In this document: positions 54,976-63,296 of the stretch, piece by piece | Position numbering within the stretch: position 1 is the first letter of the stretch | Layout: every line of letters begins with the position of its first letter | Assembly (NCBI GenBank): GCA_963701265.1 | Contig: OY969581.1 | Location: forward strand, 372,001-436,000 | Origin: VRUE01 sp963701265 | GTDB taxonomy: Bacteria > Actinomycetota > Thermoleophilia > Solirubrobacterales > 70-9 | Direction: 5' to 3' | Length of the DNA: 64,000 nt | The notes under the pieces: model-generated | What the model saw: only the letters and a program-made list of their open reading frames with translations | Database searches by the model: none | Told to the model about the DNA's origin: nothing | Position numbers and translations under genes: made by a program

Positions 54976-55934
54976 CCGGCCAGCGCCCGCTCGGGCAGGT
55001 TCTGGTCTGCGTGGTAGCTGCTGCGCACCAACGGCCCCGACGCAACTGACTCGAAGCCGAGCTCGTACGCCGCCTTCTCCAGCGCCGCGAACTCGTCCGG
55101 GTGCCAGTAGCGCACCACCGGCAGGTGGTTTTCGGTTGGGCGCAGGTACTGGCCCACGGTCAGCACCTGGACGCGGTGCTCGCGCAGGATGCCGAAGGTC
55201 TCGACCATCTCCTCGAAGCTCTCGCCGAGCCCGACCATCAGCCCCGACTTGGTGACGACATCGGCGCCGCCCATTTCCTTCGCCATCTTCAGCACCCGGG
55301 CCGAGCGCAGGAATTTGGAGCCGCGCCGCGCCTTGGGGTAGAGCCGCGGCACCGTCTCGACGTTGTGGTTGAAGACGTCGGGGCGCTCGTGGATCACCTT
55401 GGCCAGCGGCATCTCCTGGCCGCGGAAGTCAGGGGTGAGGATCTCGACCTTGCAGCCGGGCGCCTGCATGCGGATCGAGCGGATCACGCCGACGAAGGCG
55501 CTGGCCCCGTAGTCGGGCAGGTCATCGCGGTCGACCGAGGTGACGACCGCGTGGCGCAGGCCCATCTTCTTCACCTGGTTGGCGACGCGCAGCGGCTCCA
55601 GCGGGTCGTTCCAGGTCGGCACCCCGGTCTTCACGTTGCAGAAACCGCAGCGCCGGGTGCAGACGTCGCCGAGGATCATGAACGTCGCCGTGCCCCGCTC
55701 CCAGCACTCGCCGACGTTGGGGCAGTTGGCCTCCTCGCAGACCGTGTGCAGGTTGTCGCTGCCGATCATCGACTTGAGCCGTCGATAGGTCGGCCCGCCC
55801 GGCGCCGGCACCTTCAGCCAGGGCGGCTTGCGGGCACGGCGGAAGGGGACGGTGTCGGCGCTCTCGGCCTCGGTCCCACCCGGCTTGGCGCGGGAACGGG
55901 TGACGTGGACGCGATCTGTGGTCGACTCGCTCAT
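54972..55934 (-). CDS. lipA: Lipoyl synthase
   Basis: Length is 320 aa. N-terminal cluster CEEANCPNVGEC (CX4CX5C), SAM cluster CTRRCGFC (CX3CX2C) and the C-terminal RSSYHA are all present. It inserts two sulphurs into octanoyl-E2 lipoyl domains. ATGA overlap with lipB upstream. Target E2 (58431-59759) is in the same window. Confidence 0.96.
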   Translation of the reverse strand: MSESTTDRVHVTRSRAKPGGTEAESADTVPFRRARKPPWLKVPAPGGPTYRRLKSMIGSDNLHTVCEEANCPNVGECWERGTATFMILGDVCTRRCGFCNVKTGVPTWNDPLEPLRVANQVKKMGLRHAVVTSVDRDDLPDYGASAFVGVIRSIRMQAPGCKVEILTPDFRGQEMPLAKVIHERPDVFNHNVETVPRLYPKARRGSKFLRSARVLKMAKEMGGADVVTKSGLMVGLGESFEEMVETFGILREHRVQVLTVGQYLRPTENHLPVVRYWHPDEFAALEKAAYELGFESVASGPLVRSSYHADQNLPERALAG

Positions 55935-56710
55935 GCGACTCCGAGCCTAGCGTTGTCGAGACCCAGCTCGTCCGGGCTGGCCGCCCTGGGCTCGCGCTCG
56001 TAGACCTCGGCGTAGCGCCCGGCGACGGTGTCGGCAAAGGGCGGGAGCTCCTGCTCGTCACCCTTCTCGTGACTGAGCGAGGTGACCTGGCAACCCTCGA
56101 TCCCGCAGGGCACCACCCACTCGAATGGCTGCAGGTCGTTGCTGACGTTGACCGAGAGACCGTGCGTGGTGATCCCCCGGCTGACGTGCACGCCGATCGA
56201 GCCGATCTTGCGCGCCTCGCGCGCCGGCGGCCCGATCCCATCGGAGCGCTGCACGCCCTCGGCGCCCTGGCTGGTTGATCCCGGCGGCTCGCCCTCGGTC
56301 CAGACCCCGGTCAGCCCCTCGATCGTCTGCGCGCCGACGCCATGCTCGGCGAGCGCTGAGATCGCCACCCGCTCCAGCCGCCGCACGTACTCGTGGACGT
56401 CGTCGCCGTAGGGGCGCAGGTCGACGATCGGGTAGGCGACCAACTGGCCCGGCCCGTGGAAGGTGACGCGCCCGCCGCGATCGGTGTCGCGCAGCTCGAT
56501 CCCCTGCATCTCGTACCACTCGGGTGCCATCGGCAGCTCCTCAGGCGTGGAGCGGCGGCCGCGGGTGTAGGTGGGGGGATGCTCGAGCAGCAGCAGGACG
56601 TCCGGGATCGAGCCGTCCTCGCGGGCGTCGCGCAGCCAGCGCTGGGCGACGAGGGCCTCGTCGTAGGTGACCAGGCCGCAGCGGACTACGAGGACTTCTG
56701 CGCTCATCAT
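55931..56710 (-). CDS. lipB: Octanoyltransferase
   Basis: Length is 259 aa. PPTYTRGRR, GRVTFHGPGQLVAYPIVDLR and HGLSVNVSNDL...PCGIEGCQVTSL (Cys nucleophile in PCGI) are the full LipB set; the Lys is in RKIGSIGVHVSRG. An insertion of ~25 residues (GSTSQGAEGVQRSDGIGPP region) lies between the TGVW strand and the catalytic Lys. Transfers octanoyl from ACP to E2. Start codon pair ATGATG; no clear ribosome site. Confidence 0.93.
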   Translation of the reverse strand: MMSAEVLVVRCGLVTYDEALVAQRWLRDAREDGSIPDVLLLLEHPPTYTRGRRSTPEELPMAPEWYEMQGIELRDTDRGGRVTFHGPGQLVAYPIVDLRPYGDDVHEYVRRLERVAISALAEHGVGAQTIEGLTGVWTEGEPPGSTSQGAEGVQRSDGIGPPAREARKIGSIGVHVSRGITTHGLSVNVSNDLQPFEWVVPCGIEGCQVTSLSHEKGDEQELPPFADTVAGRYAEVYEREPRAASPDELGLDNARLGVA

Positions 56711-56752
56711 CGAAATCGTTGCATGGCGCGCCTCTATCCTTAGCGCCGACCT

Positions 56753-58375
56753 ATGGTCCAGTCGAAGGCCCTCCGACCAGACTGGCTTCCGGCCGTCGCC
56801 CTCAGCTCCCTGCTCGCCCTGGCGATGCTGATGTGGAACCCGCAGGTCGGCGACCTCGCGGCCCAGGTTTTTCGCACCGAGCTCTTCCAGCACGCCGGCC
56901 TGGCGATCTGGAACGGCAGCTGGTACGGCGGCCACTACACGCTCACCTACAGCTTCCTCTTCCCGCCCCTTGCCTCGCTGTTGGGGCCGCAGCTGGTGGG
57001 GACGATCTCGGTCGTCGCCTCGTCTTACTTCTTCGACCGCCTGGTGCGCGACCGCTGGGGCGAGCGCGCCCGCTGGGCGACGCTCTGGTTCGCGGCCGGT
57101 GTGGTCACGCTGCTCGCCGACGGCCAGCTCACCTTCGCCCTCGGCGTCGCCTGCGGGCTGGCCTCGCTGCGCTGCCTGCAACTCGAACGCGACAAGCTGG
57201 CGTTTATCGCGGCTGCCGCCTGCGCCCTTTCCAGCCCGGTCGCCGCCGCCTTCCTCGCCGGCGTGATCCTGGTCGGCGCGGTGGAGCGGGGGCGGCCGAT
57301 CAACCGGGTTGCCGTGGGCACGGCGGCGATCGCCCTCGCCCTCGTACTCCTGCCCAACCTCGCCTTCCCCGAATCGGGCCAGTTCCCCTTCGTCTTCTCC
57401 TCCTACGTGGCGATCCCGCTTTGGTGCGGCGGGGTGCTGTTCGTCACCCGCGGACTCGGCCGGGAGGAGCGGCAGCTGCGCTGGGCCCTGATCGGCTACA
57501 TCGCGGCGGCGACCCTGCTCCTGCTGGTGCCGAACCCGCTCGGTGGCAACGCGGTCCGCCTCGGCGCCCTCTTCGGCGGCCCCGTTCTCGCCGCGGTGAT
57601 GCTGGCGCGGCGCCCGCGCCTCGACGCCTTCTCCGTCCTGATCCTCTCGCTGGCGATGGCCGGCGGCCTCTACTGGCAGGTGACCGCCAGCGTCAGCCAG
57701 ATCGCCCGCAGCGTCGGTGACCCCTCGACCTCACGCGAGTATTTCCAGCCCCCGGCCGAATGGCTGCGGGCGCACGGCGGCAGCGGCGTCCGGGTCGAGG
57801 TCCCGCCGACGGCGAACCACTGGGAGTCGGCCTATCTGGCAACCCAGTTCGAGCTCGCCCGCGGCTGGCTGCGCCAGCTCGACACCACCCGTGACGACAT
57901 CTTCTACGGCGATGAGGACCACCTCACCGCCGAGACCTACCGGCGCTGGCTGCACCGCAACGCGATCTCCTACGTCGCCCTCCCCGACGCGCCGCTCGAC
58001 TACTCCTCGGTGGCCGAGCGCCGCCTGATTCTCAGCGCCCCGCCCTATCTCGACTTGCGCTGGAGCTCACCCCATTGGCGGATCTACGCCGTTCATAACC
58101 CCAAGCCCCTGGTCGAGCCGATGGGTGGGGCCGCGGCGCACACCCTCTGGGTCGGCCGCCAGGGCTTCCGCCTCGACGTCACCCGCCCGGGTGACTTCCT
58201 CGTCCGCGTCAACTTCACCCCCTACTGGTCGATCTCCCGCGGCGCCGGCTGCCTGCTCCGCCACGGCGACTGGACCCTGGCCCACGCCTCGCACCCGGGC
58301 ATCCTCAGGGTCTCCGCCGATTTCTCGCTGGGCAGGGCGTGGAATGCGGTGACCGGAGCCAAGAAGACCTGCTGA
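56753..58375 (+). CDS. Polytopic membrane protein (GT-C-like, unassigned)
   Basis: Length is 540 aa. About ten hydrophobic segments in residues ~12-310, followed by a ~230-residue soluble part with YFQPPAEWLRAHGGSGVRVEV and WHRNAISYVALPDAPLDYSS-like content. The early loop (ELFQHAGLAIWNGSWYGGHYTLTYSFLFPP, in segments) has the Asp/Glu-Trp-Tyr rich look of GT-C glycosyltransferases, but no clear catalytic DxD can be named. Substrate and pathway unknown. Divergent from lipB across 42 nt. Confidence 0.55.
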   Translation: MVQSKALRPDWLPAVALSSLLALAMLMWNPQVGDLAAQVFRTELFQHAGLAIWNGSWYGGHYTLTYSFLFPPLASLLGPQLVGTISVVASSYFFDRLVRDRWGERARWATLWFAAGVVTLLADGQLTFALGVACGLASLRCLQLERDKLAFIAAAACALSSPVAAAFLAGVILVGAVERGRPINRVAVGTAAIALALVLLPNLAFPESGQFPFVFSSYVAIPLWCGGVLFVTRGLGREERQLRWALIGYIAAATLLLLVPNPLGGNAVRLGALFGGPVLAAVMLARRPRLDAFSVLILSLAMAGGLYWQVTASVSQIARSVGDPSTSREYFQPPAEWLRAHGGSGVRVEVPPTANHWESAYLATQFELARGWLRQLDTTRDDIFYGDEDHLTAETYRRWLHRNAISYVALPDAPLDYSSVAERRLILSAPPYLDLRWSSPHWRIYAVHNPKPLVEPMGGAAAHTLWVGRQGFRLDVTRPGDFLVRVNFTPYWSISRGAGCLLRHGDWTLAHASHPGILRVSADFSLGRAWNAVTGAKKTC

Positions 58376-58382
58376 TCAGTAA

Positions 58383-58429
58383 ACGAGACTGCATTTACCC
58401 CCGGCTATAGGTGGTAAATGCAGTCTCGT
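58383..58429. terminator. Bidirectional hairpin with perfect 17-bp arms
   Basis: Arms 58383-58399 (ACGAGACTGCATTTACC) and 58413-58429 are perfectly complementary across 13 nt. It lies between the convergent membrane-protein and pdhC stops, with a TTTA/TAAA step inside the stem like the hairpin at 14589. Confidence 0.65.
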
Positions 58430-58430
58430 C

Positions 58431-59759
58431 CTAGAGCGCTAGGGAAAGTGGCTCTTCCAGCAAGGTTCGAACCCGCGCCAAGAATTCGGCAGCGGGGGCG
58501 CCGTAGAGGATGCGGTGGTCGCAGGCGAGGTTGACCCGCATCAGGTGCGCGCTTGTGGTTTGGCCGTCGCGGATGACGGGGCGCTCGGTGATTGCACCGA
58601 CGGCGAGGATCGCGGCCTGCGGTGGGTTGATCACCGCGGCGAAGCTGTCGATGCCGAACATGCCGAGGTTGGAGACGGTGAAGGTCGCTCCGGAGAGCTC
58701 CGGCGGCGTGATCTGCCCGTCGCGCACCCGCTGCGCCAGCGCCCGCGAGTCGCCGGCGATCTGCCGCAGGTTCTTCTGGTCGGCATCGAAGATCGTCGGC
58801 ACCACGAGCGCGTCGCGAGCCGCCACCGCAACGCCGACGTTGACCCGCGAGTAGAGCTCAAACCGCCCATCCCGGTAAGCCCCGTTGGCCCGCGGGTGAT
58901 CCCGCAGCGCCAGCGCACAGGCCTTGACCACCATGTCGTTGAACGACGGCACCACATCGCCCTCTTTCGCCCCAGCTTTGATCTGCGACCGCGCCGCAAC
59001 GAGACGACTCATATCGATCTCGGCCTCGAGATAAAAGTGCGGCGCCGTCGCCTTTGACTCCGACATCCGCCGCGCAACGGTCGACTGAAGCTTCGACGGG
59101 TCTTCATAGGTGACCTGACCCTTGGCGGTTTCGGGACCAGGCGCGGCCGCATCGACTGGGGCCCGAGCGATCGCAGGTTCAAAACCTGTCTCCCCGGTTA
59201 CTTGGGTGGCAGCGGTCCTCGGTTCAGATCCGGGCGCCCCGGTCTGCTCAGGAGCACCCGCGCTGTCGGCCTTCTCCACATCGGCCTTGACGATCCGCCC
59301 CCCGGGCCCTGATCCCTCGAGCGTCGTCAAGTCAAGCCCCTTCTCCTTGGCAATCCGCCGGGCCACCGGCGACGCCTTCGGACGCTCGCCACCACCGTTT
59401 GCCCCGGCGGGGGCATTGATCGCTACGTCCGCGGGTGGCGCCGTAGGGGGTGGGGGGTCCCCTGCGGCGACAGGACCCGCGGATGAAGCGCTCTGTCCCT
59501 CGCCGTCCTGACTGGGAGCCCCCGAATCTCCCCCCACCCGCGCGATCGGAGTGCCGATGGCAACGGTCTCACCCTCTTGCACCAAGATCTCGCTCAGCGT
59601 CCCGGCCACATCGCTTTCATAAGCCATGTTCGCCTTGTCCGTCTCGATCTCCACCAGCTCGTCACCGACCGCGATCTCGTCGCCCACCTGCTTCAGCCAC
59701 TGCAGGATCGTCCCCTCCTCCATCGAGTCGGACAATCTCGGCATCACGATGTCGGCCAT
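58431..59759 (-). CDS. pdhC: Dihydrolipoamide acyltransferase E2 of a pyruvate/2-oxoacid dehydrogenase
   Basis: Length is 442 aa. One lipoyl domain (residues 1-~76, EIETDKANMAYE carries the lipoyl Lys), a flexible Ala/Pro/Gly linker, a peripheral-subunit-binding domain (ASPVARRIAKEKGLDLTTLEGSGPGGRIVKADVEKA, in segments), another linker, and a C-terminal catalytic domain. The active-site motif reads CDHRILYGA instead of the usual HRxxDG. Overlaps pdhB by 1 nt. Lipoate is supplied by LipA/LipB in this window. Confidence 0.92.
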   Translation of the reverse strand: MADIVMPRLSDSMEEGTILQWLKQVGDEIAVGDELVEIETDKANMAYESDVAGTLSEILVQEGETVAIGTPIARVGGDSGAPSQDGEGQSASSAGPVAAGDPPPPTAPPADVAINAPAGANGGGERPKASPVARRIAKEKGLDLTTLEGSGPGGRIVKADVEKADSAGAPEQTGAPGSEPRTAATQVTGETGFEPAIARAPVDAAAPGPETAKGQVTYEDPSKLQSTVARRMSESKATAPHFYLEAEIDMSRLVAARSQIKAGAKEGDVVPSFNDMVVKACALALRDHPRANGAYRDGRFELYSRVNVGVAVAARDALVVPTIFDADQKNLRQIAGDSRALAQRVRDGQITPPELSGATFTVSNLGMFGIDSFAAVINPPQAAILAVGAITERPVIRDGQTTSAHLMRVNLACDHRILYGAPAAEFLARVRTLLEEPLSLAL

Positions 59760-60748
59760 CAGATCGACCCCTCCAGCGCGGCCAGCGCTGCCTTGACCAC
59801 ATGCTCCTCATGGGGAATCGCCGCCTGCTCCAGTCGCCGCGAGTAGGGCATGTGCACGTCCGCCCCGGTCACCCGCTGCACCGGCGCGTCGAGGTGGTCG
59901 AAGGCCTGCTCGGTGATCAGCGTCGCCAGGTTGGCGCCGACGCCGCCGTGCGGCCAGCCCTCCTCGACGATCACCGCCCGGTTGGTCTTGCGCACCGAGG
60001 CGAGGATCGTGTCGAGGTCGAGCGGGCGCAGGGTGCGGGGGTCGATCACCTCGGCCTCGATCCCGTGCTTCTCGGCGAGGGTCTGCGCCGCCTCCGCGGC
60101 CGTATGGGCCATTTTGAGGATGCCGATGATGGTCACGTCCGTGCCCTCGCGCCGCACCGCGGCCTCGCCGAAGCGCAGCACCTCATCGTCGTCCTCGGGC
60201 ACCTCGCCGCGGGCACCGTAGAGGCTCTCGTGCTCGATGAAGATCACCGGATTGTCGTCGCGAATCGCCGTCTTCAGCAGCGCCTTGCCGTCGGCCGGGG
60301 TCGAGGGGCAGGCGACCAGCAGCCCCGGCACCTGCAGGAAGAGCGCCTCGAAGCTGTGCGAGTGGGTGGGGCCGAGCTGGTGGCCGCCGCCGCCCGGCAT
60401 CCGCACCACCATCGGCACCCGCGCCTGGCCGTTGAACATGTAGGGGATCGCGGCGGCGTGGTTGATGATCTGATCGAGCGCCAGCAGCGAGAAGTTGACC
60501 GTCATCAGCTCGACGATCGGCCGCAGCCCGCCCATCGCGGCGCCGACGCCGGCGCCGACGATCGTGTTCTCGGAGATCGGCGTGTCGCGCACGCGCCGCT
60601 CGCCGAACTCGTCGAGCAGCCCTTCGGTCACCTTGAAGGCGCCCTGGAAGACGGCGACGTCCTCGCCCATCACCAGCACCGCCTCGTCGCGGCGCATCTC
60701 CTCGGCCATCGCGTCGCGCAGGGCCTCGCGCATCCGCAGCTCGGCCAT
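59759..60748 (-). CDS. pdhB: Pyruvate/2-oxoacid dehydrogenase E1 beta subunit
   Basis: Length is 329 aa from ATG 60748; the frame to 61150 is an artefact over pdhA. LRMREALRDAMAEEMRRDEAVLVMGEDVAVFQGAFKVT (in segments), PISENTIVGAGVGAAMGGLRPIVELM, then the pyrimidine-domain and C-terminal halves (VEEGWPHGGVGANLATLI). Forms an alpha2beta2 E1 with PdhA. Stop and start overlap neighbours by one nt (TGATG), so it is translated as one unit. Confidence 0.95.
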   Translation of the reverse strand: MAELRMREALRDAMAEEMRRDEAVLVMGEDVAVFQGAFKVTEGLLDEFGERRVRDTPISENTIVGAGVGAAMGGLRPIVELMTVNFSLLALDQIINHAAAIPYMFNGQARVPMVVRMPGGGGHQLGPTHSHSFEALFLQVPGLLVACPSTPADGKALLKTAIRDDNPVIFIEHESLYGARGEVPEDDDEVLRFGEAAVRREGTDVTIIGILKMAHTAAEAAQTLAEKHGIEAEVIDPRTLRPLDLDTILASVRKTNRAVIVEEGWPHGGVGANLATLITEQAFDHLDAPVQRVTGADVHMPYSRRLEQAAIPHEEHVVKAALAALEGSI

Positions 60749-61932
60749 CAGTCCGCCGCCTCCTCGACCTCGCCGGCGACCTCGGGCTCGACGCCCTCCT
60801 GGGCGTCGCCGTGCGTCGCCGGGTTGGGCCGCGGCCCGTCGTCCTGCGCGGCGTAAGCGGCCCCCGCTTCGGCCAGCTCGCGGGCGGCGTCGGGCATCTC
60901 GCTCTCGTGCTCGCCGCGATGGGGCTCGGGGCTGCGCTCGTCGACCGCGTACCAGGCGTCGCTGTCGAGCACGTAGAGGTTCTCGTAGAGCGTGTCGAGC
61001 GCCGGCTCTTCCGACGCCTCGGCGAACTCGACCGCCGCCAGCACCGTCCCCTCGGCCTTGTCGCGCACCGCCTGCACCTCGCGCTCGCCCAGCACGCCGG
61101 CCTCGACGCAGCTCCGAGCGAAGCTCTCGATCGGGTCGCGCTCGCGCCACTCCTCGACCTCCTCACGCTCGCGGTAGACCTCGGGGTCGGCAGCGGAGTG
61201 GCCGCGGTAACGGTAGGTGAAGGCCTCGATCAGGGTGGGGCGACGATCCTCGCGTGCCAGCCGTATCCCCTCGGCGACGCTCTCGCGCACCGCCAGCACG
61301 TCCATGCCGTCGATCCGCTGGCCGGGGATGCCGTAGCCCTCGGCCTTCTTGGAGAGATCGGTCTGGGCCGAGTGGCGCTCGACCGAGGTGCCCATCCCGT
61401 AGAGGTTGTTCTCGACCAGGAAGAGGATCGGCAGGCTCCAGAGTGCCGCCAGGTTCATCGTCTCGCCGAAGTTGCCGGCGTTGGAGGCGCCGTCGCCGAA
61501 CATGCAGACGGTGACCGCGTCTTCTCCCTTGAAGTCGGAGGAGAGCGCCAGCCCGGCCGCGATCGGCAGGTTGCCGCCGACGATCCCGTAGCCGCCCATG
61601 AAGCGGCGCTCGGCGTCGAAGATGTGCATCGAGCCGCCGCGCCCGCCGCTGGTCCCGTCGACGCGGCCGAAGAGCTCGGCCATCACCCGCTTGGGGTCGG
61701 TGCCGCGAGCGATCGCGTGGCCGTGTGTGCGGTAGGTGCCGATCAGGTAGTCCTCCTCGCGCATCACCGAGGTGGTGCCGACGATCGTCGCCTCCTCGCC
61801 GATCGCCAGGTGCAGGAAACCGCCGGCTTTGGCCCGCTGGTACTGGCGCCCCGCCTCCTCCTCGAAGCGGCGGATCAGCGCCATGCGGGCGAGGAGCTCG
61901 TAACAGCTGGATGCGTCAGGCAGATCAGCCAC
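60748..61932 (-). CDS. pdhA: Pyruvate dehydrogenase E1 alpha subunit
   Basis: Length is 394 aa. MFGDGASNAGNFGETMNLAALWSLPILFLVENN is the thiamine-diphosphate GDG...NN motif; YRYRGHSAADPEVYRER is the phosphorylation-loop region of E1 alpha enzymes, and SGGRGGSMHIF the early loop. A ~70-residue acidic C-terminal tail is added. First gene of the pdhABC unit, 9 nt downstream of the DsbA-family gene. Confidence 0.95.
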   Translation of the reverse strand: MADLPDASSCYELLARMALIRRFEEEAGRQYQRAKAGGFLHLAIGEEATIVGTTSVMREEDYLIGTYRTHGHAIARGTDPKRVMAELFGRVDGTSGGRGGSMHIFDAERRFMGGYGIVGGNLPIAAGLALSSDFKGEDAVTVCMFGDGASNAGNFGETMNLAALWSLPILFLVENNLYGMGTSVERHSAQTDLSKKAEGYGIPGQRIDGMDVLAVRESVAEGIRLAREDRRPTLIEAFTYRYRGHSAADPEVYREREEVEEWRERDPIESFARSCVEAGVLGEREVQAVRDKAEGTVLAAVEFAEASEEPALDTLYENLYVLDSDAWYAVDERSPEPHRGEHESEMPDAARELAEAGAAYAAQDDGPRPNPATHGDAQEGVEPEVAGEVEEAAD

Positions 61933-61941
61933 GACCTGACC

Positions 61942-62538
61942 TTAGCTAGCCGCGGCGACCGCCTGCTCGACTTGGTCATCTCCCCAGAAGACCCGCTCGC
62001 CGACGACCAGCGAGGGGACGCCGCTGACGCCGCGCTCGGCGGCGGAATCCGTCGCCTCGCGCAGGGCGTTCTTGACGTGTTCGGTTTCCACCGCCTTGAG
62101 CAGCGCCTTGGGATGCAGCTCGCAGCCGGCGGCGGCGATCAGGACGTTGTCGGGCTCGCTGAGGTCGCGCCCGGCGACGAAGGCCTGGCGGAAGGCGGCG
62201 AGGGCGAAGGAGACGGTGCGCCCGGTCTGCTTGGCGAAGGTCGCGGCCCGCATCGCCATCAGCATGTTGCCGGGCCACGGCTCGGGCCAGACCAGCGGCG
62301 GCAGCCCGTACTCGGCGGCGCGCCGTTCCACCTCCGCAATCCCCGCCCCACGCTCAGCGCCATTACCCCAGGAGTCCCGGTTGAAGTGCCGGAACAGCCC
62401 GCCGAGCAGGATCGGCTGCCACTCGGGCTGCTCCAGCCCCGCTTCGGTGAAGAGCGCACTGACCCGCTCCGCGGTCAGGTACGCGTAGGGCGAGCCGAGG
62501 TCGAAATAGAAGGTCGCGCGGGGGGAGCGATCGGCCAT
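61942..62538 (-). CDS. DsbA-family 2-hydroxychromene-2-carboxylate isomerase-like protein
   Basis: Length is 198 aa. FYFDLGSPYAYLTAERV at residues ~10-26 has Ser in place of the CxxC, as in HCCA isomerases and kappa-class GSTs. A late GVSGVPSLVVGERVFWGDDQ (the cis-Pro region) completes the thioredoxin-like fold. Possibly GSH- or mycothiol-dependent. Upstream of pdhA on the same strand. Confidence 0.85.
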   Translation of the reverse strand: MADRSPRATFYFDLGSPYAYLTAERVSALFTEAGLEQPEWQPILLGGLFRHFNRDSWGNGAERGAGIAEVERRAAEYGLPPLVWPEPWPGNMLMAMRAATFAKQTGRTVSFALAAFRQAFVAGRDLSEPDNVLIAAAGCELHPKALLKAVETEHVKNALREATDSAAERGVSGVPSLVVGERVFWGDDQVEQAVAAAS

Positions 62539-62585
62539 GGAAAGACCTTATGCGCAGGTGCACCGGCCGCTGCGTGAGGAGTCTC

Positions 62586-62867
62586 ATGGTAATTTCAATG
62601 CTCATGAAGAAGCGCATGAAAATAAGCAAGGGGGGTCAAGTCTCGATTCCGGCGCCGATCCGCAAGCGTTGGGGGACGACGACCGTGACGCTCGAGGATC
62701 AGGGAGACAAGCTCGTCCTCAAGCCCGCTCCCGACGACCCGATCGAGGCGGCCGCAGGGGCTTTGGCGGAGGAGTTCGGCCACATCGACTTGGTCGAGCT
62801 TCGGCGGATCGCGCGCGAGGACGACCGCATCGCAATGGAAAGGCGCGAACGCCGGGAATTCCCGTGA
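62586..62867 (+). CDS. vapB: VapB antitoxin (AbrB/SpoVT-like)
   Basis: Length is 93 aa from ATG 62586 (GAGGAG four nt upstream); an ATG at 62604 is an alternative. KISKGGQVSIPAPIRKRWGTTTVTLEDQGDKLVLKP (in segments) is the swapped-hairpin DNA-binding domain; the acidic C-terminal half would bind the toxin. Stop overlaps the VapC start (GTGA). Confidence 0.85.
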   Translation: MVISMLMKKRMKISKGGQVSIPAPIRKRWGTTTVTLEDQGDKLVLKPAPDDPIEAAAGALAEEFGHIDLVELRRIAREDDRIAMERRERREFP

Positions 62868-63280
62868 CTCTCCTCGATGCCTACGCGCTGATCGCATTCG
62901 TGGTCGGCGGACCCGCACAGGACAAGGTCAAGGCGATCCTGCGGGAAGGAAGGACCGCGGTGGCCACAGCCAACCTTGTCGAGGTCTTCGACGTCGCCGA
63001 GCGCGTCCATGGCATGCCGGTCTCGCGGGCCTCGGAAGCAATCGAGGACCTCTTTGCGACATCGCTTTCCGTTGTCCCGCTCGATGAGCACCTGGCCCGT
63101 CGCGCGGGTGAACTGCGCGTTGAGCACTACCATCGGTCGCGTAGTCCACTGTCGCTTGCCGACGTCATCCTGATCGCTTCGGCAGGGACCGGCGACCGTA
63201 TTGCGACCGCCGACCCAGACGTCCTCTCAACCGCAGAAGGGCTGGAGATCGAGACGGTCGAGCTACCGGGCCAGGGCTAG
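62864..63280 (+). CDS. vapC: VapC-type PIN-domain toxin
   Basis: Length is 138 aa, GTG 62864. LLDAYALIAFV (Asp 1), NLVEVFDVAERV (Glu), SLADVILIASA (Asp 2) and RIATADPDVLS (Asp 3) supply the four PIN acidic residues for Mg-dependent RNA cleavage. Paired with VapB. The module lies antisense between lpd and the pdh cluster. Confidence 0.9.
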   Translation: MTLLDAYALIAFVVGGPAQDKVKAILREGRTAVATANLVEVFDVAERVHGMPVSRASEAIEDLFATSLSVVPLDEHLARRAGELRVEHYHRSRSPLSLADVILIASAGTGDRIATADPDVLSTAEGLEIETVELPGQG

Positions 63281-63296
63281 TTCGACGAGGCGAAGC

